Assembly (NCBI GenBank): GCA_964019415.1
Contig: OZ025869.1
Coordinates: 2,730,142-2,794,141, forward strand
Direction: 5' to 3'
DNA: 64,000 nt
Source of the DNA: Ianthella basta
Taxonomy: Eukaryota > Porifera > Demospongiae > Verongiida > Ianthellidae
The first letter of the stretch is position 1, and each line of letters starts with the position of its first letter. Positions 55,350-64,000 of this stretch are shown here, one piece after another. The position numbers were made by a program, and so were the translations under genes. The notes under the pieces are model-generated. The model was not told the origin of the DNA. It did no database searches and saw nothing but the letters and a program-made list of their open reading frames with translations.

Positions 55350-57310
55350 TTATACATTATGGGTTAGTGCGGAGGATCATCGGCAGAGCAATCATCTCCA
55401 TCATCAAGGATGACATCCAGGCAGCTGCAGGTACTGCACAACTATGTGCAGGTCAGGAAGCTGGTTGTGAAGCTGCCGTGCACACCATGAAGCAGGTGTT
55501 TGAATCACCAGATGCCGATGCTACCTTGTCGATGCAAACAAAAGCCTTCAATACACATAACTGTGAGAATGCACTGAGGAACATATATACAGCATCTCTG
55601 TCCCCCAATTGCCAAGGCTCTCATTAACACCTATTGGGACGATGCACAGCTCTCCATTGATGGGGAAACACTCATGTCCCAAGAGAGAACCACGCAGGGA
55701 AACCCCTTAGCCATGGCAATGTACGGCAATGCCATCATCCCACTTATCCATAGGCTGACAAATGAACAAGTGCAACAAGTCTGGTTCGCGGATGATGTTA
55801 CTGCAGGACCCAACTCACAGACTGGTGGGACCAACTGCAGCTCATTGGCCCTGACTTTGGCTATCTTCCCAATGCCTCCAAAACCTGGCTGATAGTGAAA
55901 GAAGACAAACTTCAGACTGCAACAGCCACGTTTCAAGGCACAGGTATTAACATCACCACACAAGGGAAAAGACACCTCGGAGCTGCACAGGGCACGAGAC
56001 GTTTGTGGAGGAATACGTCCATAGTAAGGTTGCAGGCTGGATCCAGGAAGTGGAACGCCTCTCCCTAGTGGCACTTTCTCATCCCCATGCTGCCTACGCA
56101 GCCTTTTTTCATGGTCTGAGTAGCTGAAGGACTTACGTGGCCAGGACAATATACCGGACATTGGAGACCTCCTATTACCACTGGAAGAGGCGATAAGGCA
56201 TCGCTTCCTAACATCCCTCACTGGACGAAGTGCCTTCAGCGAGGCTGAATGAGATGTCATGGCCCTACCAGTCTGTCTAGGGGGCCTAGGCATAACAACC
56301 CCACTCAACAAGCAGTCCACCATCACAACACATCTCCGAAGGTGACTGCTCCCTTGGTTGCTCTCATTCTGCAACAGTCCAATGTCTACTGCATGGAATC
56401 CAAGGACACCCAAAGACAAGCAAAGCTTGATGCCTGCAAGACTTGTCAGCAGTGGCTGACAAAAGATGCAGCAGAGCTCATGGAAAGAGTACCAAATGAC
56501 ATGAGAAGGGCCCTCCAAGCCTCCGGTGAGAAAGGAGCATCAAGCTGGTTTTCCACCCTGCCTATAGCGGAGCACGGTTTCACACTCGATAAGGGAGCTT
56601 TTCGAGATGCACTCTGCTTACGCTTTGGGTGGCGTTCCGCAGGCCTGCCCACAACCTGTGTATGTGGCAAGAACTTCTCTGTAGAACATGCCCTGAATTG
56701 TCCCCTGTGGTGGCCTCCCCTCGAAGAGGCACAACGAGTTGTGAGACATCACGGCCCAGTGCCTCACAGAGATCTGCCATGGAGTTGGCATAGAACCTCA
56801 TCTACAACCTCTGTCAGATGAGCCACTTCACCACAGCACTGCGAACAGGGATGATGGCGCCTGCCTCGACATTGTAGGTGAAGGTTTTGGGGAGGTAGAA
56901 GACAACGCGCATTCTTTGACGTGAAAGTGTTCAACCCATTTGCGCAGAGTCACAGTAAGTCTATCTTTGCCCAGTGCTACAGAAAGAACGAACAAGAAAA
57001 GAAGAGGGCGTACAAAGAGAGGGCCAGAGAGGTTGAGCATGGCTCTTTTTCTGCATTGGTGTTTTCCACCTTGGGCGGAATGGGACCCATCGCTACCGTG
57101 GTGTATCGAAGACTTGCCTCAATGATCGCTGAGAGACGGGATGAACCGTTCAGCCGAACCCTTTTTTGGCTGAGGTCCAGCTAAGTTTTTCACTGATGCG
57201 CTTGGCAATCGCATGCCTGCGTGGGGCTCGCTCATCAAGAGGGAAGCCGGCAACATGTGAAGCGATTGACTTAACCTGTGCTGAGGGTCGAGTCCCAGCC
57301 TTCTAAATAA
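55350..57310 (+). mobile_element. Reverse-transcriptase element, second copy, decayed
   Basis: It begins with RRIIGRAIISIIKDDIQAAA and LCAGQEAGCEAAVHTM (about 55370-55490). A shifted frame gives SIDGETLMSQERTTQGNPLAM (about 55650) and VQQVWFADDVTAGP (active site, about 55775). It then has the same C-terminal tail as the 44.9-45.9 kb insertion: EKGASSWFSTLPIAEHGF, AFRDALCLRFGWRSAGLP, CVCGKNFSVEHALNC, KVFNPFAQSH, VEHGSFSALVFSTLGGMG. It ends in MRLAIACLRGARSS near 57230. At least four frame breaks. The FADD box is intact. It lies between collagen-like genes B and C. Confidence 0.85.
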
Positions 57311-57462
57311 TGACACTGGCATGACTCCTACTTTATTTGTTTACCCATACTTCCAATTTTTGCTTCAGTTACTCTTTTCTTATTCTTATTTTATCATAGA
57401 GGCAGTGCGCATGTGTGCCTATAACTTTTGTGAATAGGACAGGACGCGACGTGTGCCAAAAA

Positions 57463-58092
57463 TACTCCTATATAGAATCCCTTTACTGCTGGTTCAATAG
57501 AACTACTTTCAGCACCAACGGCTAGTGGGTTGAAGTAAATTAGCACAAACACAAACACACGTTGTGGCATGGACATAGATACACTCATGATCACACTGTT
57601 AGAAATGATGAACACATAACTAAATGAAATAATGCACATGTGAGCACACTCAAATGATGTCATGACTAATGTGATAATGACATGACTACTGTGATATTAA
57701 TTGCCATTACTATATAATGTGACAACTTTGGAATGACATCCTTTTGTCAATGGCATGTACAGTTGCAGCCTACCAATACAGCACAAGTGCATCTGCCTAC
57801 ATGGTTACCACGGCTCTGGACCTACTGTGAAGGTATATACTAACTCAAAGAGCAGCTGTGCACGATACAGATATAACACCGTGTACGCATGTACGCAAAA
57901 CGGTTTCCTTTTTGAAGCTGTTTACGCACAAAGTTGAATAGCAATTGAGCACTTCTGTGTTTTGCATGGGAACCGGAAATGTATACTCCTATAGAATCCC
58001 TTTACTGTATGCTGGTTCAATAGAACTATTTTCAATACCCACAGCTAGTGGGTTGAAGTTGATTAAGCACACTTCAGTGTTTTGCGTGGGAA
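57463..58092. repeat. Diverged direct repeats upstream of gene C
   Basis: An 84-base block (ACTCCTATATAGAATCCCTT ... GCTAGTGGGTTGAAGT) at 57463-57546 recurs at 57983-58070. A second block (GCACTTCTGTGTTTTGCATGGGAA at about 57949) recurs at about 58067. Together they suggest old tandem duplications. No gene is seen in 57311-58414. Confidence 0.7.
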
Positions 58093-58386
58093 ATTCCTAG
58101 AATCTGAGAAGCCTTACAGTAGACATCTGAAGAGTTTTTGTAATTCACTATATACACTGTGCCTGGCTTGCCACAACCACAAGATAGCAGCAGATATCCA
58201 CACCATGTGGAAGGCGCGTTTTGGCACATAGGCCAGAATGAATTCCCTATACCCTGCAGGCCCTTAACTGATTTGTATATTGTATATGTGAAGGACATCA
58301 TCTAAACAGTTTTATGTAAATGTTTGTATATATAGTGCTGCTTTGGGCCAGCCTGGGCCCTAGTGCTGTATGGCATGATGCACTCA

Positions 58387-58420
58387 AATATTGATTGATT
58401 GATTGATTGATTGATATAAG
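58387..58420 (+). promoter_or_regulatory. (ATTG)n run joined to the TATA-like box of gene C
   Basis: Several ATTG units end directly in GATATAAGG (TATAAG at 58415-58420), 85 bases before the start codon. If this is the TATA box, a LINE-type tail forms the immediate upstream promoter. Confidence 0.4.
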
Positions 58421-58504
58421 GACTGCAGAGCATGTGCACGCAATACAGTGAAAGCACGACCACAGTTTACGTAGAGATATTCACTTGTCAACAAGTGACC
58501 AGCA

Positions 58505-59482
58505 ATGAATCTCTCTGTCACTGTGGCTATGATCCTTCTCCTGCTCCAGCTACCTGCTGCTGCAAGGAATGTCTGCCAGAGCATTCCAGGACTCCCAGGC
58601 AGGGATGGCAGAGATGGGAGGGACGGCACACCCGGTGTTCCAGGGCCAGCAGGACCTCCAGGAACAACTACTGAAGAAAGTTGCTTCCAAACCCTTAAAA
58701 CAGCCTCTTCATGCAAGGAAGTCTATGATTGCAACCCAAACAGCCCTTCTGGATACTACTGGATCTCAAAGGACGGCTCGCCTCCAGAGCTGATGTACTG
58801 TGGAATGAACCTAACACGCTGTGGCAGCATTACTGGAGGCTGGACAAGAGTGGCACACTTCAATATGACAAGCCCAGTGGGGACCTGTCCTTCTCCATTA
58901 GATACTATTGCCAATCCTCGGTCTTGTTCGCATTCTGGAGGAATAGGATGTTCCTCAGTGAACTACTCTACCTTTGGTATCAACTACACCCAAGTCTGTG
59001 GCCGAGCTATTGGATACCAACACCATTCACCAGATGCTTTTGGTGGCACTGACATGAACAGATCCATTGATTCCCATTATGTTCATGGCCTGTCCATCAC
59101 TTTTGACACACCTCGCCGCCACTTGTGGACATATGCAGCAGGTTTCTCTGAGTCTCCATCACTAAATAATCCGGCAAATTGTCCTTGTTCAGATGATCAC
59201 GGAAATCAACCTCCAACCTTTGTGCAGGACCACTACTACTGTGAATCGGGTAATGCCGGCCGTAGCAATACATTAAGAGACCAGTGGTACACTGATGATC
59301 CACTCTGGGATGGTGAAGGGTGTCCTACTGGCAACACCTGCTGCGAACCTCCAAACCTGCCATGGTTTAACAGAGTAATCGACACACCATCTACTGCTGA
59401 TATTGAATTGCGATTGTGTCAGGATGAAATTCTCACAAATGAAGATGTGGGTTTGGAGCAGTTTGAACTTTACGTGTACTGA
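58505..59482 (+). CDS. Collagen-like secreted protein C, intact
   Basis: A complete single-exon frame of 325 residues. Signal peptide 1-20 (MNLSVTVAMILLLLQLPAAA), eight collagen triplets at 29-53 (GLPGRDGRDGRDGTPGVPG...), then a Cys-rich domain of about 260 residues: CKEVYDCNPNSPSGYYWI, MYCGMNLTRCGSITGGWTRV, VCGRAIGYQHH, HGLSITFDTPRRHLWTYAAG, DPLWDGEGCPTGNTCCEPPN, DIELRLCQDE and terminal FELYVY. The SGYYWI...YC.M start is shared with fibrinogen-related domains; the rest is a separate family known to me only as uncharacterised proteins of sponges and cnidarians. The short collagen stem suggests trimers displaying three C-terminal heads outside the cell, so matrix or microbial-glycan binding is plausible but not shown. 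Several NxS/T sites are present. Confidence 0.92.
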   Translation: MNLSVTVAMILLLLQLPAAARNVCQSIPGLPGRDGRDGRDGTPGVPGPAGPPGTTTEESCFQTLKTASSCKEVYDCNPNSPSGYYWISKDGSPPELMYCGMNLTRCGSITGGWTRVAHFNMTSPVGTCPSPLDTIANPRSCSHSGGIGCSSVNYSTFGINYTQVCGRAIGYQHHSPDAFGGTDMNRSIDSHYVHGLSITFDTPRRHLWTYAAGFSESPSLNNPANCPCSDDHGNQPPTFVQDHYYCESGNAGRSNTLRDQWYTDDPLWDGEGCPTGNTCCEPPNLPWFNRVIDTPSTADIELRLCQDEILTNEDVGLEQFELYVY

Positions 59483-59865
59483 ACTGAGTGAACTGCTGAA
59501 TAGATTTAGGCTTGTGAATTGCGGAATAGATTTACAATAGGCTTCATTAGACCCCAAGTAGTCCATCTTCATTAGTGACTGTAGAACTGTTTGTGTATAT
59601 AGCCTAGACCAGCAAGTGATGTAGACTTTACTCAGTTAGCATTAATTCTAGTGTGCTCTGTAATCTGTATAAAACTATAGTGATCAGGGAAGTACAATCA
59701 CCTCTGTGAGTTGTATGGCATAGACTTATCCTATTCACCCCTGCATGAAATCCCTCTTAGACGGATGGGACTGGCTGCTGTAACGACGATGAGTTTAATT
59801 CGAACGTTTGCCGACAACGAATAAGATCTTTCGTAACCGAAAGTTCCAGAAACCAATAATTAAAA

Positions 59866-60190
59866 ATGGCGTCTCGGCCCGCGGGAACAAAAGGAAGCGC
59901 GCTCTTCGGTTGCAGGGCAGCTAGGTGAGCGGCACCCCTCTAAGCTCGTGTCCCCCCACTCCCTTAACCGGCATGACTCGTATCAAGTACGCTAATGACC
60001 GGTAGTGGAAGGGTCGGTCGATAATGTTAAAAATGGCGTATCGGCCCGCGGAGAATTGACGAAGGACATCTCCTACTTCGGCCGCAAGGCAGCTAGGCGA
60101 ACGGCACCTCGCTAAGAACATGGCCCCCGAGTCCATCAACTGGCACGGAACGTCTCGAGTCGATTCCAGGCAAGGCGCCGATTTTATGGT
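59866..60190. repeat. GC-rich tandem duplication, unit about 165 bases
   Basis: AAAAATGGCGTCTCGGCCCGCGG at about 59863 and AAAAATGGCGTATCGGCCCGCGG at about 60030 start two copies. Both continue with GGCAGCTAGG.GA.CGGCACC. The composition is clearly more GC/CpG-rich than the flanks. Confidence 0.75.
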
Positions 60191-60316
60191 TGGACAAACT
60201 AACATAAAAATTCTAGATCCCGTGAATTATACTAGGATTGTTCCCATTAATTTCCGTTTTTTAACGGACTTGATTCGCTGTCGTCTTACGTTCTAATTTA
60301 AGCGATACACATTAAT

Positions 60317-60835
60317 TTTTGAGCCGTATCAGTAACGTGGTTGCTGAGGGCATCGGGCGTAGGGGCGTAGGAACCATATAACCAGGGTGGGCTTGAGCCC
60401 CTTGGATTGTAATTGGGGGGGCAGCCCCCCTTAGACAATTAGCCGTAGCAGTTACATGGTTGCTGAGGGCATCGGGCGCCGTAACTCGCCGAAGGCGGGC
60501 CACTCTGCTAGTATAATATATAAAGCCGAAATTGTCTGTCTGTGTGCGTGTTCGCGATAACCGTGCGCGTTTCTCGCTCCACCGCCCTCAAACTCGCTGT
60601 GGTTGCTCGGGGGACAGGTTATAGCGAGGTTGACATCGCCCGTCTTGCGGTCCGCAGAGAGCTATCCGACGATTTCTGCTTTTGCCTTCGCGGACGACGG
60701 TCATTTTCTAATTATCGTTCTCATCCACTTCCGGTTTTTATGGGACTTAATTCGCTGGCGTCCCACGTTCGAATTTAAACCGATAATCATAATTTTGAGC
60801 TGTAGCAGTAACGTGGTTGCTGAGGGCATCGGGGG
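60317..60835. repeat. Three dispersed copies of a 35-base phrase
   Basis: GTAACGTGGTTGCTGAGGGC-ATCGGG occurs at about 60331, 60449 (GTTACATGG variant) and 60809. Between them is ATATAAAGCCGAAATTGTCT followed by GTCTGTGTGCGTG, a phrase I associate with dispersed repeats in aquatic invertebrates. No gene is seen. Confidence 0.7.
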
Positions 60836-60847
60836 ACATGCGTCTGG

Positions 60848-61113
60848 TGGAAAAGACTACCAGCGCAAGTTACAGAGGGTCAGGACAAGCACGAGCACCA
60901 TTGGAGTGCCCGATGCAGGAAGCAATTGTTACTTGCACAAGGGCAGCAGAATTTGGTACTTCTTCTATTATAGACAATTTGGTACTTCTTCTATTATAGA
61001 CATTAAATGGGCTGCCCTTGTGCAAGTAACAATTGCTTCCTGCATCGGGCACTCCAATGGTGCTCGTGCTTGTCCTGACCCTCTGTAACTTGCGCTGGTA
61101 GTCTTTTCCACCA
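60848..61113. repeat. Fold-back element 2 (arms about 105 bases)
   Basis: 60848-60952 (AAGACTACCAGCGCAAGTTACAG ... TTGCACAAGGGCAGC) is the near-exact reverse complement of 61011-61113. The spacer has a duplicated AATTTGGTACTTCTTCTATT. The core words are those of fold-back elements 1 and 3. Confidence 0.88.
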
Positions 61114-61429
61114 CCAAGTAATTGGGTGGGGTTTGGGGGTGCTGGTGGGCTAGAGTGCAAGGTACAAGGTTCAAGGTTCAAGAGCCAGAGATTATGGGAT
61201 GTCAATGGATCACACCCAGGCCATGGCGGCAGGATTTTCAGTGACTGCACCCCCTAACAACAAACATTGCCCACTGAACACAAATTTAAACTGATTCACT
61301 CTGACTGACCAAATTGCTTGTGTATAAGTCTGTGTGTATTGTGGGCTGCTCGCTAAAGGGATTCCCCTAATGCATGTTAATTACATTACTGATTCCAATT
61401 CCGATTCCCATTTGTTTACTCTGAGGGCA

Positions 61430-61992
61430 CATGTGGTCCTGACCCTTTGTTACTTGTGCTGGTGGTCTTTTCTGCCACCAACTAGTGCATTCACTCTACT
61501 GGCACACGTGGTTCTGCACTCTGTTACTTGCACTGGTGGTCTTTTTCTATCTCCAACTACCACATTTACTCTACTGCCACATGTGGTGGTCCCATTGTTA
61601 CTTGCACTGTGTGGTGGTGGTGGTGGTGGTGGTGGTTGTATGTGGCGGTGGTATTATGCATTTTTTGTAATCTCAGAAAAATGATCAATTCTTCAAAGTA
61701 CAACATACAACGTACAGCTACACACGTATATACCAGAAGTTCTACAGTCCTTGAGAACTAAACTACATATAATTGCATACTATAGAGATATAATATAGCT
61801 AGTTACATGTGGTCCTAACCCTCTGCTACTTGTGCTGTTGGTCAATTCTGCCACCAGCTAGTGCATTTACTCTACTGGCATATGTGGTTCTAACCCTCTG
61901 TTACTTGCACTGGTAGTCTTTTTCTACCTCCAACTACCACATTTACTCTACTATCACATGTGGTAGTCCCATTGTTACTTGCACTGTGAAGT
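61430..61992. repeat. Direct duplication of fold-back arm units
   Basis: 61430-61625 and 61805-61992 are about 190-base direct copies (ACATGTGGTCCT.ACCCT ... CCCATTGTTACTTGCACTGTG), each containing two to three of the 75-base arm units. A GGT-rich run lies at 61612-61635. Confidence 0.8.
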
Positions 61993-62051
61993 TTGGGTGT
62001 GGAGGTGGTGGACAGATATGATATAGTGACCCTATATGGTAGTGGTCTAGC

Positions 62052-62054
<3 letters not shown>

Positions 62055-62113
<59 letters not shown>

Positions 62114-62133
62114 CGTGTGTGTGTGTGTGTGTG
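62055..62133. repeat. (GT)n microsatellite
   Basis: GT run with two GC interruptions near its right end. Confidence 0.97.
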
Positions 62134-62323
62134 CACGCATGAGTGCTCCCTTCAGTGGCTTTACCTGCTACAGCAAATCTAGCCAGTTTAGCTTTACATA
62201 GCAATGGATGGGTTGAATATATGCATCCACCACTGTGTCATGCTATTGGTGCAGAAAAAAGCATGTGACAATGCTAAAGATTGGTAGGCAAACAAACAGC
62301 TAAGATGAAAGAAAAGTTAAAAA

Positions 62324-62400
62324 GTGGCTGTAGTAGGATTTGAACCTAGAACTTTGGATTGTTAAGCAACCACACTAGACTGTGTGGGCCTTGGCTAATG
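62324..62400 (-). ncRNA. tRNA-like (SINE-type?) sequence
   Basis: On minus, GTGTGGTTGCTTAAC...GGTTCAAATCC (a good B box) is followed by a short T run (near 62320), as in Pol III genes. The A box is poor and a full cloverleaf does not form by eye (acceptor stem unpaired). This is more likely a tRNA pseudogene or SINE head than a working tRNA. Confidence 0.35.
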
Positions 62401-62807
62401 CAAAGGTGACACATTCCTGCTAATTGGGTGTCATTATTTGATTTTTGCCCTGTATATTTGGCATTCTGGCACTAATTAAGAAATTCTGCTAATGACATAG
62501 ACTGGTGGACCACCTGGCCATGTCCACCAAGTTTCGTGATAATCTGCTTACATCTATATTTCAACTAACACTACACTATGTATCTGTATAAATACGCTAT
62601 ACACTATGTATTATTCTAGGCGAATTTATATTTGCTGTTTGACTGCAATTTGCACAAGGCCGAAAGCCTAATTGAATAATCTATTCAATTTAAAATCCAT
62701 TAAATTCTTCATAGTTTGTATGCATACTGAGTACTTGTCCGCAGCATCCTCTATAGCCTCTGTGAATTATATTATTTATTTATATTATATTATATTATAT
62801 TATATTA

Positions 62808-63990
62808 CCACCACCACCACACAGTGCAAGTTACAATATTGCAGCCACCACCACCTGTGCCAGTAGAGTATCTGTGCTAGTTGGTCATAGAAAAAGACCA
62901 CCACCAGTGCAAGTTACAGTAGCCACCACCACATGTGTCAGTAGAGTGTCTGCGCTAGCTTGTCATGGAAAAAGAACACCAGTGCAAGTTACAGTAGCCA
63001 CCACCACATGTGCCAGTAGAATATCTGCGCTAGTTGGTAATTGAAAAAGACCACCAGTGCAAGTTACAGTGGCTCCGGGCCAGCACATGCAAGTTACAGC
63101 TGGTCAGAACCTGCACTGCTGCCATTGTAATGCACGCTGCAGCAAGCAATTGTAAGCTTGCCTAAGGGCATGCCATTGAATTGAGGGTGCATGGGAAGAA
63201 ATTCAATGGCATGCCCTTAGGCAAGTTACAATTGCTTGCTGCAGCGTGCATTACAATGGCAGCAGTGCAGGTTCTGACCAGCTGTAACTTGCATGTGCTG
63301 GCCCGGAGCCACTGTAACTTGCACTGGTGGTCTTTTTCAATTACCAACTAGCGCAGATATTCTACTGGCACATGTGGTGGTGGCTACTGTAACTTGCACT
63401 GGTGTTCTTTTTCCATGACAAGCTAGCGCAGACACTCTACTGACACATGTGGTGGTGGCTACTGTAACTTGCACTGGTGGTGGTCTTTTTCTATGACCAA
63501 CTAGCACAGATACTCTACTGGCACAGGTGGTGGTGGCTGCAATATTGTAACTTGCACTGTGTGGTGGTGGTGGTGGTGTTTTTTCTAGAGCAATGGCGCA
63601 TATACTGAATGCATGCATTGTACTGGCACCATGTGGTGGTGGTGGTGGTGGTCATTTTCATCTAGGAATGCATGTGGTGGCCGTAATATTGTAACTTGCA
63701 CTGTGTGGTGGTGGTGGTAGTAGTATGTGGTAGCAGCACCTGATGTGGTGGTCTGTTTCCTTGCAGCTCTGGCACATAATATTATACTGGTGTGCTCATT
63801 GCAACTTCCGCTGTGGTGGTGATGATGGCGGTTGTATTTATCTATGTGGTGGTGAATAGCTGGATATTGTGGCTGGATAGTTGTGAGCAAGTGTTGGTGC
63901 TGCTCTGCTCCAGCATAGCGGCAAATGCCTACAAATTGATGTCAAAATGTGATTGTTCAAAACATTGCCTCCATTTTGTGACTAATTAAG
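62808..63990 (-). repeat. Fold-back element 3 (inverted copy of element 1)
   Basis: Arms 62808-63182 and 63200-63585 pair around a short spacer. The right side continues unpaired to about 63990 and ends in the same CAATCACATTTTG / CTAATTAAGCAAT border as element 1. Three successive 75-base units are clear in 63310-63545. The window ends within 10-15 bases of the apparent border. Confidence 0.87.
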
Positions 63991-64000
63991 CAATACTGCT

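Noticed and set aside
55631-56518. Long minus-strand open frame of 295 codons
   Set aside because: It is antisense to the reverse-transcriptase element, which has recognisable motifs on plus.
62324-62400. Functional tRNA gene
   Set aside because: The B box is good but the acceptor and anticodon stems do not pair. It is kept only as a tRNA-like element.
60848-63990. CRISPR-like array, because of regularly spaced repeats
   Set aside because: The units are directly tandem without unique spacers, palindromic as a whole, and in animal DNA.

Overview
This window is animal nuclear DNA, most likely from a sponge. Less likely it comes from another early-branching marine invertebrate. The evidence is spliced genes with GT..AG introns, several non-LTR retrotransposon families, piggyBac and Harbinger DNA transposons, long CA/GT microsatellites, an immune-type NACHT gene and a cluster of short secreted collagen-like proteins. 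No bacterial operon, CRISPR array, rRNA gene or confident tRNA gene is present. The organism call is an inference from gene content.

The main object is a single minus-strand gene that I assembled from 13 phase-compatible exons between 35183 and 9662; it probably continues to the left. Exons 1-7 encode a 341-residue protein with one N-terminal membrane segment that I do not recognise. It ends in a textbook 2A-like ribosome-skipping motif ([10 protein letters not shown]). The frame then continues without a stop into a CARD-like domain (exon 8), a linker (exon 9), a NACHT NTPase (exon 10) and leucine-rich-repeat modules (exons 11-13). If translated as read, one mRNA would give two proteins: an unknown membrane-anchored protein and a cytosolic CARD-NACHT-LRR (NLR) receptor. 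Its introns are packed with transposons: a piggyBac, nested LINEs, a fold-back repeat, another LINE and CA tracts.

Layout. 1-6.7 kb: retroelement C-terminal fragment, minus-strand LINE, piggyBac element with TTAA ends. 7.0-9.6 kb: Harbinger element with 21-bp terminal inverted repeats, a frameshifted transposase and an intact SANT/Myb-like partner. 9.6-35.2 kb: the 2A-NLR gene. 35.9-40.3 kb: a repeat whose inverted copy lies at 12.9-13.4 kb, a decayed SWIM/YqaJ-nuclease gene, and a long inverted duplication. 41.9-46.0 kb: a LINE and a 5'-truncated retrocopy with poly(A) tail and target-site duplication. 47.3-59.5 kb: three paralogous secreted collagen-like genes, namely A (minus, two frameshifts), B (plus, one TGA at a conserved Cys) and C (plus, intact), with a retroelement and a MITE-like repeat between them. 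59.8-64 kb: GC-richer tandem repeats and fold-back elements, one of which is the inverted copy of that at 11.5-12.6 kb.

Most of the sequence is therefore mobile DNA. The host genes are the NLR, the three collagen-like genes and possibly a few unassigned exons.
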